Position numbers and translations under genes: made by a program
Notes under the pieces: generated by a model
What the model was told of the DNA's origin: nothing
Databases searched by the model: none
Seen by the model: only the letters and a program-made list of their open reading frames with translations
Shown here: in pieces, positions 41,001 through 48,992 of the stretch
Position numbering within the stretch: the first letter of the stretch is position 1
How the letters are laid out: each line of letters opens with the position of its first letter
Source: an uncultured Pelagibacteraceae bacterium
Lineage (GTDB): Bacteria > Pseudomonadota > Alphaproteobacteria > Pelagibacterales > Pelagibacteraceae
Reading direction: 5' to 3'
DNA length: 64,000 bases
Assembly (NCBI GenBank): GCA_902633125.1
Contig: CACPEZ010000001.1
Location: forward strand, 1 to 64,000

Positions 41001-41221
41001 TGGTGTTCTAATACTTTTTCACCTTTATTATTTGTTGTTACCTTTATGTTATTTTTTCCAAACTTATTTACACATTTGTTAATTATATTTTGGGCAACAT
41101 CTCTATTGTTAATTTCATATTTGCTAAAAATTGAAACATAATCTTTTTCTAAAATGGCTGAATTTGTGACAGATGCTGAAAATAATATTGTAGAAATAAT
41201 TAAGATAAAAATCTTTCTCAT
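38060..41221 (-). CDS. Large secreted coiled-coil protein with 11-residue repeats
   Basis: This 1053-residue protein begins with a signal peptide, MRKIFILIISTILFSASVTN, so it is exported. The first 200 residues include a repeated TYVFNNNGYEKFKNG-type segment of unknown fold. Residues about 205-264 and 503-551 are highly charged heptad-like tracts made of an 11-residue unit, RLAEEKRKEEE. Between them is more predicted coiled coil (KNLENVVKDAKNYLQ-like segments). Residues 552-1053 form a long domain with alternating beta-like hydrophobic strands and no recognised family. It may be an envelope structural protein, but that is inference. It is convergent with typA and followed upstream by a membrane protein gene. 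Confidence 0.75.
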   Translation of the reverse strand: MRKIFILIISTILFSASVTNSAILEKDYVSIFSKYEINNRDVAQNIINKCVNKFGKNNIKVTTNNKGEKVLEHQKEKEFLNCTYENILQKIKPIPAVNSLQSTQIEEFILNNELTFDDGTGNGKVTYVFNNNGYEKFKNGKKIGSDGWRFSKLKTLRVFMDGEKTTWRISKNFLALSIKKGNNKAVPYFLEYENKDDAKKRRKRLADKKQKEEKRKKEERLAEEKRKEEERLAEERRKEEERLAEEKRKEEERLAEERRKQEEERKKATLEKKLALLKTSELEQSQNLIKDIKSFIQTNPNVFEIVELAKYMIKVETILDGSYTEQNKKDLAELKNFVYASPKFKKYHENILKIEENKKLTIIDEEINKLENVVKDAKNYLQKNFDSPYASQLIEIIEFSENTLQNIDSLENVKNSYNNIKKLGIEISEYQENYQSLETELNKLKDYLAQYISTEISESIIVQIELIEKILKDNEPDKIKLAISELDKFYEDVISSYQTKLADEQERLAEEKRKEEERLAEEKRKEEERLAEEKRKEEERLAEEKRKEEEIKLQDTFKKYKANNQFQKDLVRTLLKIPGINLENIKFSRGDRLIEADFSIKILDDFIGISGLQLNNLNKNVFYKLVKSLERLDVEPSLFEEKKWFDQISVDNFSYNIDGSTFNSSINLKNLEFVEFSKNLQFITKISKEIYYADKNTEIGVAALMSMSLKEVIFKDLLFNDKNNNRKFSFESFDIKNFSLFDWGRWTVKNYKDQDKNTNTEVYYEYSDLKNVIFDKSEIMKYAQSYNPETFNFDNDYKVFLNFINSLGSGVTRNIVVKDLSTNNKIVTASSISLNSLKFDYIDNDRIQKSLTEFDINFTGLDLSVNEVSPEFSNYFTLMGYDNIKFDFGTSLKWVTTKNMLNFDINLGITKAADLELKTTFSGLSAEALNIQNEAALGAYLLSNFKLNNLSLSLVDNSLRDNIFKLAAAESKMTTPEFKREIINQINAYTASATQTNLFNQYKKSVVKFINGSKKIVIQISPKNPLSIAEVSPYFLTMDYDQIIRVLNLSIKN
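39571..39716 (-). repeat. 33-base tandem repeat, block 2 (about 4 copies)
   Basis: Four near-identical copies of a 33-base unit encode RLAEEKRKEEE in the large secreted protein. The plus-strand marker ACGTTTTTC appears at 39584, 39617, 39650 and 39683, exactly 33 bases apart. The copies differ only at a few synonymous positions. Confidence 0.9.
40431..40610 (-). repeat. 33-base tandem repeat, block 1 (about 4 copies)
   Basis: The same 33-base unit recurs in the N-terminal half of the same gene. The marker ACGT[T/C]TTTC occurs at 40445, 40478, 40511 and 40544. The distance to the matching marker of block 2 (39584) is 861 bases, a multiple of three, so recombination between the blocks would keep the reading frame. 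Confidence 0.9.
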
Positions 41222-41296
41222 GATTTTTATATTACTTAAATATAAGATAAAAAAAATTGTTATAGTGATAAAATCACTTGTAAGTTGTAATATTTA

Positions 41297-41749
41297 TTAA
41301 TTATTTTTTTTTGTAAATGGTAGCCACTTTTCAAATGCTGATTTACTAGGTCCGTCGTATGGAATTGAGTAAGAGTTTGTTCTTGTCAATACTTCAATAC
41401 CTTTAGAGAAAACAAAAATAAAAACTATAACAAAAACAATTGTCATGATTTTAAATGGATCAAAGTTTTTTGTCTTAAAAACACTAACAGCTTTTGCTTC
41501 AGCTCTATGAAATTGTTTAAACGTATAATAAACAGCAAATATTAAACCTATATGAGCAACATATGTCCCCGCCCAACCAAATGCAAAAGTGGCATATGAG
41601 AATACATATAAACTAAATACTGTCGTCCATATAAAACTCAAAACTAATAATATTTGTAGTCTCACAGTTTTGGGAAGTGCTCTTAAATCATTTTTACTAT
41701 CGTCAAATAGTATATTTGCAGATTCTTTCATCCAATTTTTTATAGACAT
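41297..41749 (-). CDS. Three-helix membrane protein, unknown
   Basis: This 150-residue protein has three hydrophobic stretches: about residues 33-50, 62-79 and 101-117. Between helices two and three is a charged segment, FKQFHRAEAKAVSVFKTKNFD. The C-terminus KWLPFTKKNN is basic, and YDGPSKSAFEKW suggests a soluble tail. I recognise no family. It lies 75 bases upstream of the start of the large secreted protein, on the same strand, so co-transcription is possible. Confidence 0.7.
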   Translation of the reverse strand: MSIKNWMKESANILFDDSKNDLRALPKTVRLQILLVLSFIWTTVFSLYVFSYATFAFGWAGTYVAHIGLIFAVYYTFKQFHRAEAKAVSVFKTKNFDPFKIMTIVFVIVFIFVFSKGIEVLTRTNSYSIPYDGPSKSAFEKWLPFTKKNN

Positions 41750-41809
41750 AATTTATATTTACAATTTTTATTCAATATTAACAATCGACTAATTGTCCAC
41801 TAAAAACAT

Positions 41810-42457
41810 TTACTTCGTAACTTTATCCACAATATAAATTCCTAAAGCTACAGCAGGACCTATCCCAAATGCAAATATTATAGTGCCCAAACCAACAGTT
41901 CCTCCCAAATACCAACCAGATATAACAGCTGAAATTTCCAAAGTAGCTCGAATTAAAGCAATAGGAAGTTGAGTTTTTTTTGTTAGACCCGTCATCAATC
42001 CATCTCTAGGACCAGGACCTAAATTTGCAATTAAGTATATCCCGCTTCCTAGACCGACAAGCAAAACAGAAAATACAGCAAGAATATATTTTGAAAAAGT
42101 AGCTAAAGGGGGATCAAAAAGAAAAAGCGTCAAGTCGATTATCGCTGCTATAATTAAAATATTTAGAATTGTACCAATTCCTGGTTTTTGTTTTAGTGGA
42201 AACCAAAACCCTAAAACAATAATACTTATTATAAATGTAGATAATCCGATCGAAATATTTAATATGTTTGATAACCCTTCTGCAAGAACAGACCATGGAG
42301 AATTACCAGTAGTAGAAACTAATAAAAGACCCTCTCCCAATCCAAACAAAGATAAACCAACACATAAAAGTAAAAAAGTTGTAAATTTAGGTTTTAAATT
42401 TAAAGGTTTTTCTGAGCTCCAAGATTTTGAAGGGATATTTTTAATGGTTAAAAACAT
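41810..42457 (-). CDS. YczE/YitT-like integral membrane protein
   Basis: The 215-residue protein has about five membrane helices and the pattern GLGEGLLLVSTTGNSPWSVL followed by LGSGIYLIANLGPGPRDGLM, which I associate with the YczE/YyaS/YitT group of membrane proteins. The Gly/Pro-rich motif GPGPRDGLMTGL is repeated in spirit near residue 35 (GNSPWSVLAEGL). Function in that group is not established. It is divergent from the exported protein gene at 42537, with a 79-base gap. Confidence 0.8.
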   Translation of the reverse strand: MFLTIKNIPSKSWSSEKPLNLKPKFTTFLLLCVGLSLFGLGEGLLLVSTTGNSPWSVLAEGLSNILNISIGLSTFIISIIVLGFWFPLKQKPGIGTILNILIIAAIIDLTLFLFDPPLATFSKYILAVFSVLLVGLGSGIYLIANLGPGPRDGLMTGLTKKTQLPIALIRATLEISAVISGWYLGGTVGLGTIIFAFGIGPAVALGIYIVDKVTK

Positions 42458-42536
42458 AATTCTTTAGACTATTTATCTTTTAAACATAAAAATTCTATAT
42501 AAAGTTCAAACAAGTTAATTAAAATAATATGAAATA

Positions 42537-43214
42537 ATGAGAAAATTCTTAATAATATTGTTGGTTTTATCTCCTGTTTTTTTGCAAGCACATACTGATC
42601 ACTATAAAAATTATTCAAACATAGAAATGGAGATATTTAAAGATGATGAAAAAATTGGAGAAAGTATTTTTACATTTAAAAAAGAAGAAAATAAATTTAT
42701 TGTTAAAAATAAGACTAATTTCAATGTAAAATTATTGGGTGTTACAGTGTTCTCTATAAATAGTAGAGGTACTGAAGAATATATTGGAGACCAATTAATT
42801 TCATTTAACTCAGAAACATTTCAAAACAATAAGAGAAAATATGTAAATTTAATTTTTGATGAAAAAAAAGAGAAGTTTATAATTAATGGGTCATCATATA
42901 AAGGAGAGGCGGATAAAGAAAATATCATTGGTCATTGGTGGAATCATAGAATTTTGCAAACTGAGACACAAATAAGTCCATTATCTGGAAGTGTAAAAAA
43001 ACAAAACATAGAATTTTTAGGAAAAGAAAAAATTAAACTTTATAATAAAGAATATGATGTAGAACATTTTAGACTATTTTCTACTGACCCAAATCTACCT
43101 GATGATAAAAAATTAAATTTTGAAATATGGTATGATAAGAAAAAAGCATTAATTATAAAAGTAGCTTATAAGAGAATGGGTTTATGGGAATATAGACTAA
43201 AAAAAATACAATAA
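42537..43214 (+). CDS. Exported DUF6134-like protein, unknown
   Basis: This 225-residue protein starts with a signal peptide, MRKFLIILLVLSPVFLQAHT, and the rest is soluble and beta-rich. The mature part has an acidic N-terminal segment, a region FNVKLLGVTVFSINSRGTEEY, a GHWWNHRILQTETQIS stretch and a final WYDKKKALIIKVAYKRMG, a layout I associate with DUF6134/DUF3108-type periplasmic proteins. Function is unknown. The gene is convergent with pmbA, whose stop lies at the very next base. Confidence 0.65.
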   Translation: MRKFLIILLVLSPVFLQAHTDHYKNYSNIEMEIFKDDEKIGESIFTFKKEENKFIVKNKTNFNVKLLGVTVFSINSRGTEEYIGDQLISFNSETFQNNKRKYVNLIFDEKKEKFIINGSSYKGEADKENIIGHWWNHRILQTETQISPLSGSVKKQNIEFLGKEKIKLYNKEYDVEHFRLFSTDPNLPDDKKLNFEIWYDKKKALIIKVAYKRMGLWEYRLKKIQ

Positions 43215-44531
43215 TTATTTTCCCGCTACAGTCATTTGATTAATCAAAAGAGTAGGTGCATTTGTAGAGTACTTCATCTCTAGATCGTTTGCCAAAGTAA
43301 TATTCTTAAACATTTCCTTAAAATTTCCAGCAATAGTTATTTCACTTACTGGGTAAGTTAATTCTCCATCCTCAACCATAAATCCTGACGCTCCAACTGA
43401 GTAATCTCCTGTAATAATATTACCTCCATGGCCTATAGTCTCTGTTATGTATAGAAATTTCTTTTCTGAATTTAGCAAATCCTTAAAACTTAAGGTACCG
43501 TTTTCAAAGTATAAGTTTGTTGTTCCTCCAGACCTACCATTAGATTTTAAATTTAACTTTTTACCATAATAAGTATCAATTAAATAATTTTTTAAAATGC
43601 CATTCTCAACTAGTTTCAGAGAATTTGTTTCAACGCCCTCGCTATCAAAGTTTTGAGAACCTAATCCTTTTTCAATTTTTGGATCATCGATGATATTAAT
43701 TGAATTTGGAAAAACTTCAGAATTTATTTGATCTTTTAAAAAAGAAGTTCCTCTTGCAATAGCACTCGCACTTATTGCACTTGCTAGTGTGCTTAATATT
43801 CCTTTGGAAATTCTTTTATCGAATATAACGCCAATTTTTTCACTCTTGATTTTTTTTGGACCTAACTTTTTGATTGCTTTGTCGGCAGCTATTTTTCCAA
43901 TTTCTTCTGGTTTCATCATATCTTGTAAGAATCTTGTACTACCAAACTCATAATCTCTTTCCATTGCACCATTAATTCTTGATACGGCTACACATGAGGA
44001 TGAAAAATTTGAGGTTTTGTATCCACCTAAAAAACCATTACTGTTTGCGAGTATAAAATTATTTTTATTTTCAGTAAAACCAGCTTCAGTATTAACTATT
44101 TTTTCTTCCGTTGATGCTGTTTCTTCAACATTTTTTAAAAATTCAATCTTTTTATCATTTGGATAATGTGTTTCATCATAGAGATTAAGGTCTCTTATCT
44201 CTTTAGACATTAAATCTTTATCTGGTAACGAATTATTTTCATCTGATGGAGTAATTTTTGTAGCATCAATACAACGTTCTATTAGTTTTTCTAAGTTTGA
44301 TTTAGATAAATCTGATGAATTAATGCTTGATTTTTTTTTCTCTATATAAGTAGTTAAATTGACAGCAAAACTATCTGCTCTATTTGACTCGTCTAATTTT
44401 TTATTTCTAAAACTAACATTTTCTGAAACAGAGTGAATTACTTTTACACCCACATCCGTAGCTCCTAGTTTTTTAGAGTTTTCAATACAATAAAACGCTA
44501 TATCACTTAAAAATTCCTGATCCCTTATCAT
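43215..44531 (-). CDS. pmbA: TldE/PmbA-family metalloprotease subunit
   Basis: The 438 residues match the TldE (PmbA) half of the heterodimeric TldD/TldE protease, which processes peptide precursors and degrades unfolded peptides. Segments such as GLGSQNFDSEGVETNSLKLV and GGTTNLYFENGTLSF are typical of the C-terminal beta domain, as is FMVEDGELTYPVSEITIAGN. As in other TldE subunits, the catalytic HExxxH motif is absent; that is carried by TldD next to it. The genes are separated by five bases. Confidence 0.92.
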   Translation of the reverse strand: MIRDQEFLSDIAFYCIENSKKLGATDVGVKVIHSVSENVSFRNKKLDESNRADSFAVNLTTYIEKKKSSINSSDLSKSNLEKLIERCIDATKITPSDENNSLPDKDLMSKEIRDLNLYDETHYPNDKKIEFLKNVEETASTEEKIVNTEAGFTENKNNFILANSNGFLGGYKTSNFSSSCVAVSRINGAMERDYEFGSTRFLQDMMKPEEIGKIAADKAIKKLGPKKIKSEKIGVIFDKRISKGILSTLASAISASAIARGTSFLKDQINSEVFPNSINIIDDPKIEKGLGSQNFDSEGVETNSLKLVENGILKNYLIDTYYGKKLNLKSNGRSGGTTNLYFENGTLSFKDLLNSEKKFLYITETIGHGGNIITGDYSVGASGFMVEDGELTYPVSEITIAGNFKEMFKNITLANDLEMKYSTNAPTLLINQMTVAGK

Positions 44532-44536
44532 TTAGA

Positions 44537-45949
44537 TTAAAGTTTTGTTCCACCAACAGTCATCTTATTTATAAGAATTGATGGCTGAGCTACTCCTACT
44601 GGAACACCCTGTCCAGCTTTCCCACATGTTCCAATACCTGGATCTAATTTCATATCATTACCCACTAATGAAACTTCTTTTAAAATTGATGGTCCATCTC
44701 CAATTAATGTAGCGCCTTTGATTGGTGATCCAATTTTACCATTATTAATTTCGTATGCTTCTGTGCAGTTAAAGACAAATTTTCCTGAAGTTATGTCTAC
44801 TTGCCCTCCTCCAAAACTTACAGCAAAAATACCTTTGTCAACTGAACTTATCATTTCATCTTGTGAATATTTACCTGACAGCATCATTGTGTTTCTCATT
44901 CTTGGTAAAACCACATGTTTATAACTTTCTCTTCTTCCGCTACCTGTTGACTTAGTTCCCATCAAACGAGCGTTTAAACGGTCTTGCATATAATTTTTTA
45001 AAATTCCATTTTCTATTAAAACTGTATTTTCAGTAGGCGTTCCTTCATCATCTATCGTTAAACTTCCTCTTCTTTGATGTAAGGTGCCGTCATCTACAAT
45101 CGTAACTCCTTCGCTAGCTACTTGCTGCCCCATTAAATTATGAAAAGCTGAAGTTTTTTTTCTATTGAAATCACCCTCAAGACCATGGCCGATTGCTTCG
45201 TGAATTAAAATTGCTGGCCATCCAGGACCTAAAACAACTTTCATTTCTCCTGCTGGCGCTGGTTTGCTTTCTAAATTCACATTTGCGATTCTAAAAGCTT
45301 CATCACAAACATCTTTCCAGCTTCCATCTTTTAGATAATCATCATAACTTTGTCTTCCTCCAACTCCATAAACACCTGTTTCTTTTTTTCCATCTTTCTC
45401 TAGTACGACAGAAACGTTGAATCTGACTAATGGTCTATCATCTTTCAAGACTTGATTATCAGACCTAATAATTTCTATTGATTTATGTTCACCTAAAAAA
45501 TTTGCAGTTACTTGATTTACAATTGAGCCTTTTGATCTTAAATAGTTATTAACACTGTTCAGCAAATCTATCTTTGAGTCGAAAGTCTTGCTTTCAATAG
45601 GATTAATATTTTCGTAATATTTGTTGTTAGTTTTAGGAATTTCATGATTATAGGTTCCTTTTTTTGACTTTAATGTATCTTTTAAATTATCGCTTGATTT
45701 TCTTAATGATTCCTTTGAAATATCATTAGAATGAGAGTAGGCAACAACCTCTCCTGTCACAGCTCTGAAACCATATCCTAGATCAGAATTATAAGTTGAA
45801 CTCTTTATTTTATTATCGTCTAAAACAATAGACTCAGATTTATGATTTTCTAAATATAATTCTCCGTCATCACAATTTTTTAAGGTTTCAGTAACAATTG
45901 CTTCAGCTTGCGATGTATCTATATCTGTTTCTTTGAAGAAATTTGACAT
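44537..45949 (-). CDS. tldD: TldD metalloprotease
   Basis: TldD is the catalytic subunit of the TldD/TldE protease. The 470 residues contain the metal motif ILIHEAIGHGLEGDF near residue 249, whose HExxxH supplies two zinc ligands, with the C-terminal Cys in LDPGIGTCGKAGQGVPVG probably contributing another ligand region. The beta-domain segments TPTENTVLIENGILKNYM and GSGRRESYKHVVLPRM are typical. It is the first gene of the tldD-pmbA pair, and the divergent DCC protein gene starts 85 bases upstream. Confidence 0.95.
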   Translation of the reverse strand: MSNFFKETDIDTSQAEAIVTETLKNCDDGELYLENHKSESIVLDDNKIKSSTYNSDLGYGFRAVTGEVVAYSHSNDISKESLRKSSDNLKDTLKSKKGTYNHEIPKTNNKYYENINPIESKTFDSKIDLLNSVNNYLRSKGSIVNQVTANFLGEHKSIEIIRSDNQVLKDDRPLVRFNVSVVLEKDGKKETGVYGVGGRQSYDDYLKDGSWKDVCDEAFRIANVNLESKPAPAGEMKVVLGPGWPAILIHEAIGHGLEGDFNRKKTSAFHNLMGQQVASEGVTIVDDGTLHQRRGSLTIDDEGTPTENTVLIENGILKNYMQDRLNARLMGTKSTGSGRRESYKHVVLPRMRNTMMLSGKYSQDEMISSVDKGIFAVSFGGGQVDITSGKFVFNCTEAYEINNGKIGSPIKGATLIGDGPSILKEVSLVGNDMKLDPGIGTCGKAGQGVPVGVAQPSILINKMTVGGTKL

Positions 45950-46034
45950 TTGAAGAATGTAGTAGTGATTATTAATATATCAACTGCTTATTTGGCACAT
46001 TTGTAAAAATAAAATATTCAAATATAGTTTGAAT

Positions 46035-46379
46035 ATGAAGGTTTTTTTTAACAATTCATGCAAAATCTGCAGAGCAGAAATTAATATTTATAAGAAAGAA
46101 AACATAGAAAATTTGAATTGGATAGACATAACTAAAAATAAAAATGCTGAATTAGAAACAAAAAAAACTGATAAAGAGCTTCTAAGACGACTTCATGTAG
46201 AACAAGATGGAAAAATCTATGTAGGTATTGATGCTTTTTTACTTATTTGGAAAAGTATTCCAAAATACAAGTTTCTTTATAAATTTTTTAAACTCCCGGT
46301 CATTTACCAATTATTTTATGTCGGATATGAAATTGTAGCGTTTTTTTTGTATTTAAAAAATAGACATCAACTAAACTAA
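46035..46379 (+). CDS. DCC-family thiol-disulfide oxidoreductase (DUF393)
   Basis: This 114-residue protein has the DUF393 signature: an N-terminal KVFFNNSCKICRAEINIY with a CxxC pair, then DKELLRRLHVEQDGKIYVGIDAFLLIW, where the conserved R.H and G..A motifs lie. The start at ATG 46035 is preferred over the in-frame TTG at 46029. A hydrophobic C-terminal region (residues about 80-105) suggests membrane contact. The gene is convergent with the next one, overlapping by four bases. Redox partner unknown. Confidence 0.82.
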   Translation: MKVFFNNSCKICRAEINIYKKENIENLNWIDITKNKNAELETKKTDKELLRRLHVEQDGKIYVGIDAFLLIWKSIPKYKFLYKFFKLPVIYQLFYVGYEIVAFFLYLKNRHQLN

Positions 46380-46669
46380 TGTTGAATAGCGTATAAAATC
46401 TGGGTTACAAAAGATAAAAATATAAAAAAAGAGAAAAATAAAATAAAATACATAACTGTAACCGCTCTATTCCTCTTTCTTCTTAAAATAACGAATTTTT
46501 TATCATCGAGAAAAGAAATATCTCTATCACCTGGCACTGGATAATCATAACTCCATCTCCATAAAGATGAACCAAATCTTTTATCTAGTTTATTGTAATA
46601 ATTTACCCAAGCCAGAGACCACATAAATATTAAAAATAAAAATGTTAAAGCTAAAAAAGTTGAGAACAT
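46376..46669 (-). CDS. Two-helix membrane protein, unknown
   Basis: The 97-residue protein has an N-terminal hydrophobic helix (about residues 2-22) and a C-terminal helix (about residues 70-94) around a soluble central part rich in aromatic and charged residues (RFGSSLWRWSYDYPVPGD then DDKKFVILRRKRNR). I recognise no family. It is divergent from the TerB-DnaJ gene, with 31 bases between the starts, so it may share a promoter region with it. Confidence 0.65.
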   Translation of the reverse strand: MFSTFLALTFLFLIFMWSLAWVNYYNKLDKRFGSSLWRWSYDYPVPGDRDISFLDDKKFVILRRKRNRAVTVMYFILFFSFFIFLSFVTQILYAIQH

Positions 46670-46700
46670 AAATATATTAAATTATATTAAATTTTTTTAT

Positions 46701-47420
46701 ATGTCTATCTGGGGAAGTTTAATTGGTGGTATGATCGGTTTTTCTTTAGGAGGGCCGTTTGGAATGCTATTAGGTTCCTTAATTGGTGGAAAAGTATCAA
46801 GATCAAGATCATCATTTAAATCTTTTGCACAACCTCAACAAGTTTTTGCATTGGCTCTTATAGTTTTATCGGCGAAACTGAGTAAAGCAGACGGTCAGGT
46901 TAGTAGAGAGGAATTAATAGCAGTAAAAGATAAACTCAAAATTCCAGAAAATGAATTAGATCAAGTTGGAAAAATTTTTAATAAAGCTAAAGAAGAAAGC
47001 ACTGGTTACGAGCCATATGCAAAACAAATAGCTCAGATTTATCAAGGAAATATAAATGTATTGGAAGAAGTCATTAATATATTATTTTATATTGCAGAAG
47101 CTGATGGAAATATAAGTGATCAAGAATTTAGAATGATACAACATGTTTCTCAATTATTTGGTCTTAGTAACGCCCAGTTCAATGGAATAGTTGAGGGTAG
47201 AAAATCATCAGATAAACTCAACCCATATGTGGTATTAGAGAGCAAACCTGATGATAATCTTGCAGATATTAGAAAAAGATATTTAAAATTAAGTAAAGAA
47301 CATCATCCTGACTTACTTCTAAGTAAAGGAGTTCCTCAGGAAGTTATTGAGGAAAGTAAAAAGAAAATGAGAGCTATTAATTCAGCCTGGGATCAAATTC
47401 AAAAGCTAAAGAGTAATTAA
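46701..47420 (+). CDS. TerB-DnaJ (DjlA-like) co-chaperone
   Basis: This 239-residue protein has a hydrophobic, glycine-zipper N-terminus ([17 protein letters not shown], about residues 4-33), a TerB-like central domain with two DxN/DG-type acidic turns ([10 protein letters not shown] and [11 protein letters not shown]), and a C-terminal J domain with the HPD motif in KEHHPDLLL near residue 214. The J domain should stimulate DnaK ATPase. This is the DjlA arrangement, membrane-tethered. The 3' end overlaps aceA by four bases, convergently. Confidence 0.9.
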   Translation: MSIWGSLIGGMIGFSLGGPFGMLLGSLIGGKVSRSRSSFKSFAQPQQVFALALIVLSAKLSKADGQVSREELIAVKDKLKIPENELDQVGKIFNKAKEESTGYEPYAKQIAQIYQGNINVLEEVINILFYIAEADGNISDQEFRMIQHVSQLFGLSNAQFNGIVEGRKSSDKLNPYVVLESKPDDNLADIRKRYLKLSKEHHPDLLLSKGVPQEVIEESKKKMRAINSAWDQIQKLKSN

Positions 47421-48691
47421 AATTGCTCAGATTCTGTTGAGCCTTCCATTGCTGTTGTGGAGCTCTTTCCAGAACTTATTGTATTGGAAACTGCATCAAA
47501 ATAAGAAGTGCCAACTTCTCGTTGGTGTTTAACACTGGTATATCCGTCTTTTTCTCTAGCAAATTCATTTTGTTGTATTCTAGAGTAAGCAGTCATACCT
47601 TCCTTTTTATATTTTTCTGCTAGCTCGAAAATAGCAATATTTTGCGTATGGAAACCTGCTAAAGTTATAAATTGAAATTTATACCCCATCATTCCAATTT
47701 TAGTTTGAAATGTTGCAATCTCGTCATCAGATAAATGTTTCTTCCAATTAAATGATGGAGAACAATTATAAGCTAACATCTTGCCAGGAAATTTTGCATG
47801 TATTGCATCAGCAAACTTTTTTGCTTCTTCTAAATTAGGTGTTGCGGTTTCACACCATATTAAATCCGCGTAAGGAGCATAAGCTAACCCTCTTGAGATT
47901 GCTTGATCAATACCATCTTTTACATAATAAAAGCCTTCAGGTGATCTTTCTCCTGTTAAAAACGGTTTGTCATTTTCATCAAAATCGTTTGTTATTAGTT
48001 TCGCAGCGTTGGCATCTGTTCTTGCAAGAATAATGAGAGGAACGTCGGCAATATCAGCTGCCAATCTTGCTGCTTTTAGATTTCGGACCATGGTTCCAGT
48101 AGGAACAAGTACCTTACCACCCATATGTCCGCATTTTTTTTCACTAGCTAGTTGGTCTTCAAAATGAACCCCGGCTGCGCCAGCTTTTATAAATTTTTTT
48201 GTTAGCTCAAATACATTTAGAGGACCGCCAAATCCTGCTTCGCCATCTGCAATAATTGGCAACATGTAATCAGTTCTTTCGCTGCTTTTCATATCTCCAT
48301 CTGCTATTTCCATATGCTGAATTTGATCAGCTCTAATTAAAGAATTATTCATAGACTCAACTAATTTAGGTGCGCTGTCGTAAGGATATAAAGATTGATC
48401 AGGATACATTTCACCAGCACTGTTTGCGTCTGCTGCAACTTGCCAACCACTTAAATAGATCGCTTTTAAACCTGCTTTTGCATGTTGAACAGCTTGATTT
48501 CCTGATAAAGAACCAAGTGTGTTTACATATGGCTCTGTATTCAACAATCTCCAGAGTTTTTGAGATTGCTGTTTACACATTGAATACTCAATTCTAATAG
48601 ATCCTCTTAGCCTTTCTACTTCATCTGGCTTATAATCCCTTTGTATTCCTGCAAATCTTTTCAACTCGTACGAGATTTTCTCGGCTGACAT
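47417..48691 (-). CDS. aceA: Isocitrate lyase
   Basis: AceA splits isocitrate to glyoxylate and succinate, the first step of the glyoxylate shunt, which allows growth on acetate and other C2 units. The 424 residues carry the family signature [14 protein letters not shown] near residue 186, the phosphate/metal region [19 protein letters not shown], and an N-terminal segment beginning with [15 protein letters not shown]. Length is that of the bacterial 430-residue class. A strong AAAGGGGG Shine-Dalgarno region precedes the start. The upstream small ORF and the divergent regulator at 48992 suggest regulation by carbon source. Confidence 0.97.
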   Translation of the reverse strand: MSAEKISYELKRFAGIQRDYKPDEVERLRGSIRIEYSMCKQQSQKLWRLLNTEPYVNTLGSLSGNQAVQHAKAGLKAIYLSGWQVAADANSAGEMYPDQSLYPYDSAPKLVESMNNSLIRADQIQHMEIADGDMKSSERTDYMLPIIADGEAGFGGPLNVFELTKKFIKAGAAGVHFEDQLASEKKCGHMGGKVLVPTGTMVRNLKAARLAADIADVPLIILARTDANAAKLITNDFDENDKPFLTGERSPEGFYYVKDGIDQAISRGLAYAPYADLIWCETATPNLEEAKKFADAIHAKFPGKMLAYNCSPSFNWKKHLSDDEIATFQTKIGMMGYKFQFITLAGFHTQNIAIFELAEKYKKEGMTAYSRIQQNEFAREKDGYTSVKHQREVGTSYFDAVSNTISSGKSSTTAMEGSTESEQF

Positions 48692-48720
48692 TATTCCCCC
48701 TTTAAAAAAACTAATTCTTT

Positions 48721-48882
48721 TTACTTTTCGTTATATTCTTCTGTAAACTCATTCATTCCACTTGATCCCCAATCGCAGTGGTCATCTCTTAAATAAACCC
48801 CTCTGCTTCTATGCTCTTGGTGCTCTTGGTGATTTGTAGTTTGAGAACTAGTTTCAATGTTTTTTATAGTATTTTTGTCCAT
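48721..48882 (-). CDS. Small unknown protein upstream of aceA
   Basis: The 53-residue ORF starts at ATG 48880-48882 and ends 29 bases before aceA, on the same strand. Its first half is polar, with [11 protein letters not shown], and the second half, [21 protein letters not shown], is acidic with a single Cys-Asp-Trp. A longer version from 48918 exists, but that would run through the box array, so I prefer the shorter start. No family recognised. It may be a real gene, co-transcribed with aceA, or a leader ORF; there is no clear Shine-Dalgarno site. Confidence 0.5.
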   Translation of the reverse strand: MDKNTIKNIETSSQTTNHQEHQEHRSRGVYLRDDHCDWGSSGMNEFTEEYNEK

Positions 48883-48992
48883 GTAAACTTTATAATTTAC
48901 AATATTTACAAAATCCACTAAAAATGTTAAAATTCTAGTAAATACAATAAATTTTTTGTAAATAATAATTTACAAAGTTTACAATTAGTAAA
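48883..48992. promoter_or_regulatory. Array of GTAAA/TTTAC operator-like boxes
   Basis: The gap between the aceA-side ORF and the regulator holds eight GTAAA or TTTAC pentamers: TTTAC at 48896, 48905, 48969 and 48978; GTAAA at 48883, 48938, 48958 and 48988. ATTTACAA occurs at 48895, 48904 and 48968, with GTTTACAA at 48977, so two pairs are spaced exactly nine bases apart. An inverted TTGTAAAT lies at 48956. It is a likely binding region for the regulator encoded at 48992, overlapping both promoters. Binding is inference. Confidence 0.6.

Noticed and set aside
48692-48991. Glycine riboswitch upstream of isocitrate lyase
   Set aside because: No tandem aptamer-like conserved cores are visible, and the gap is filled by a small ORF and the box array.
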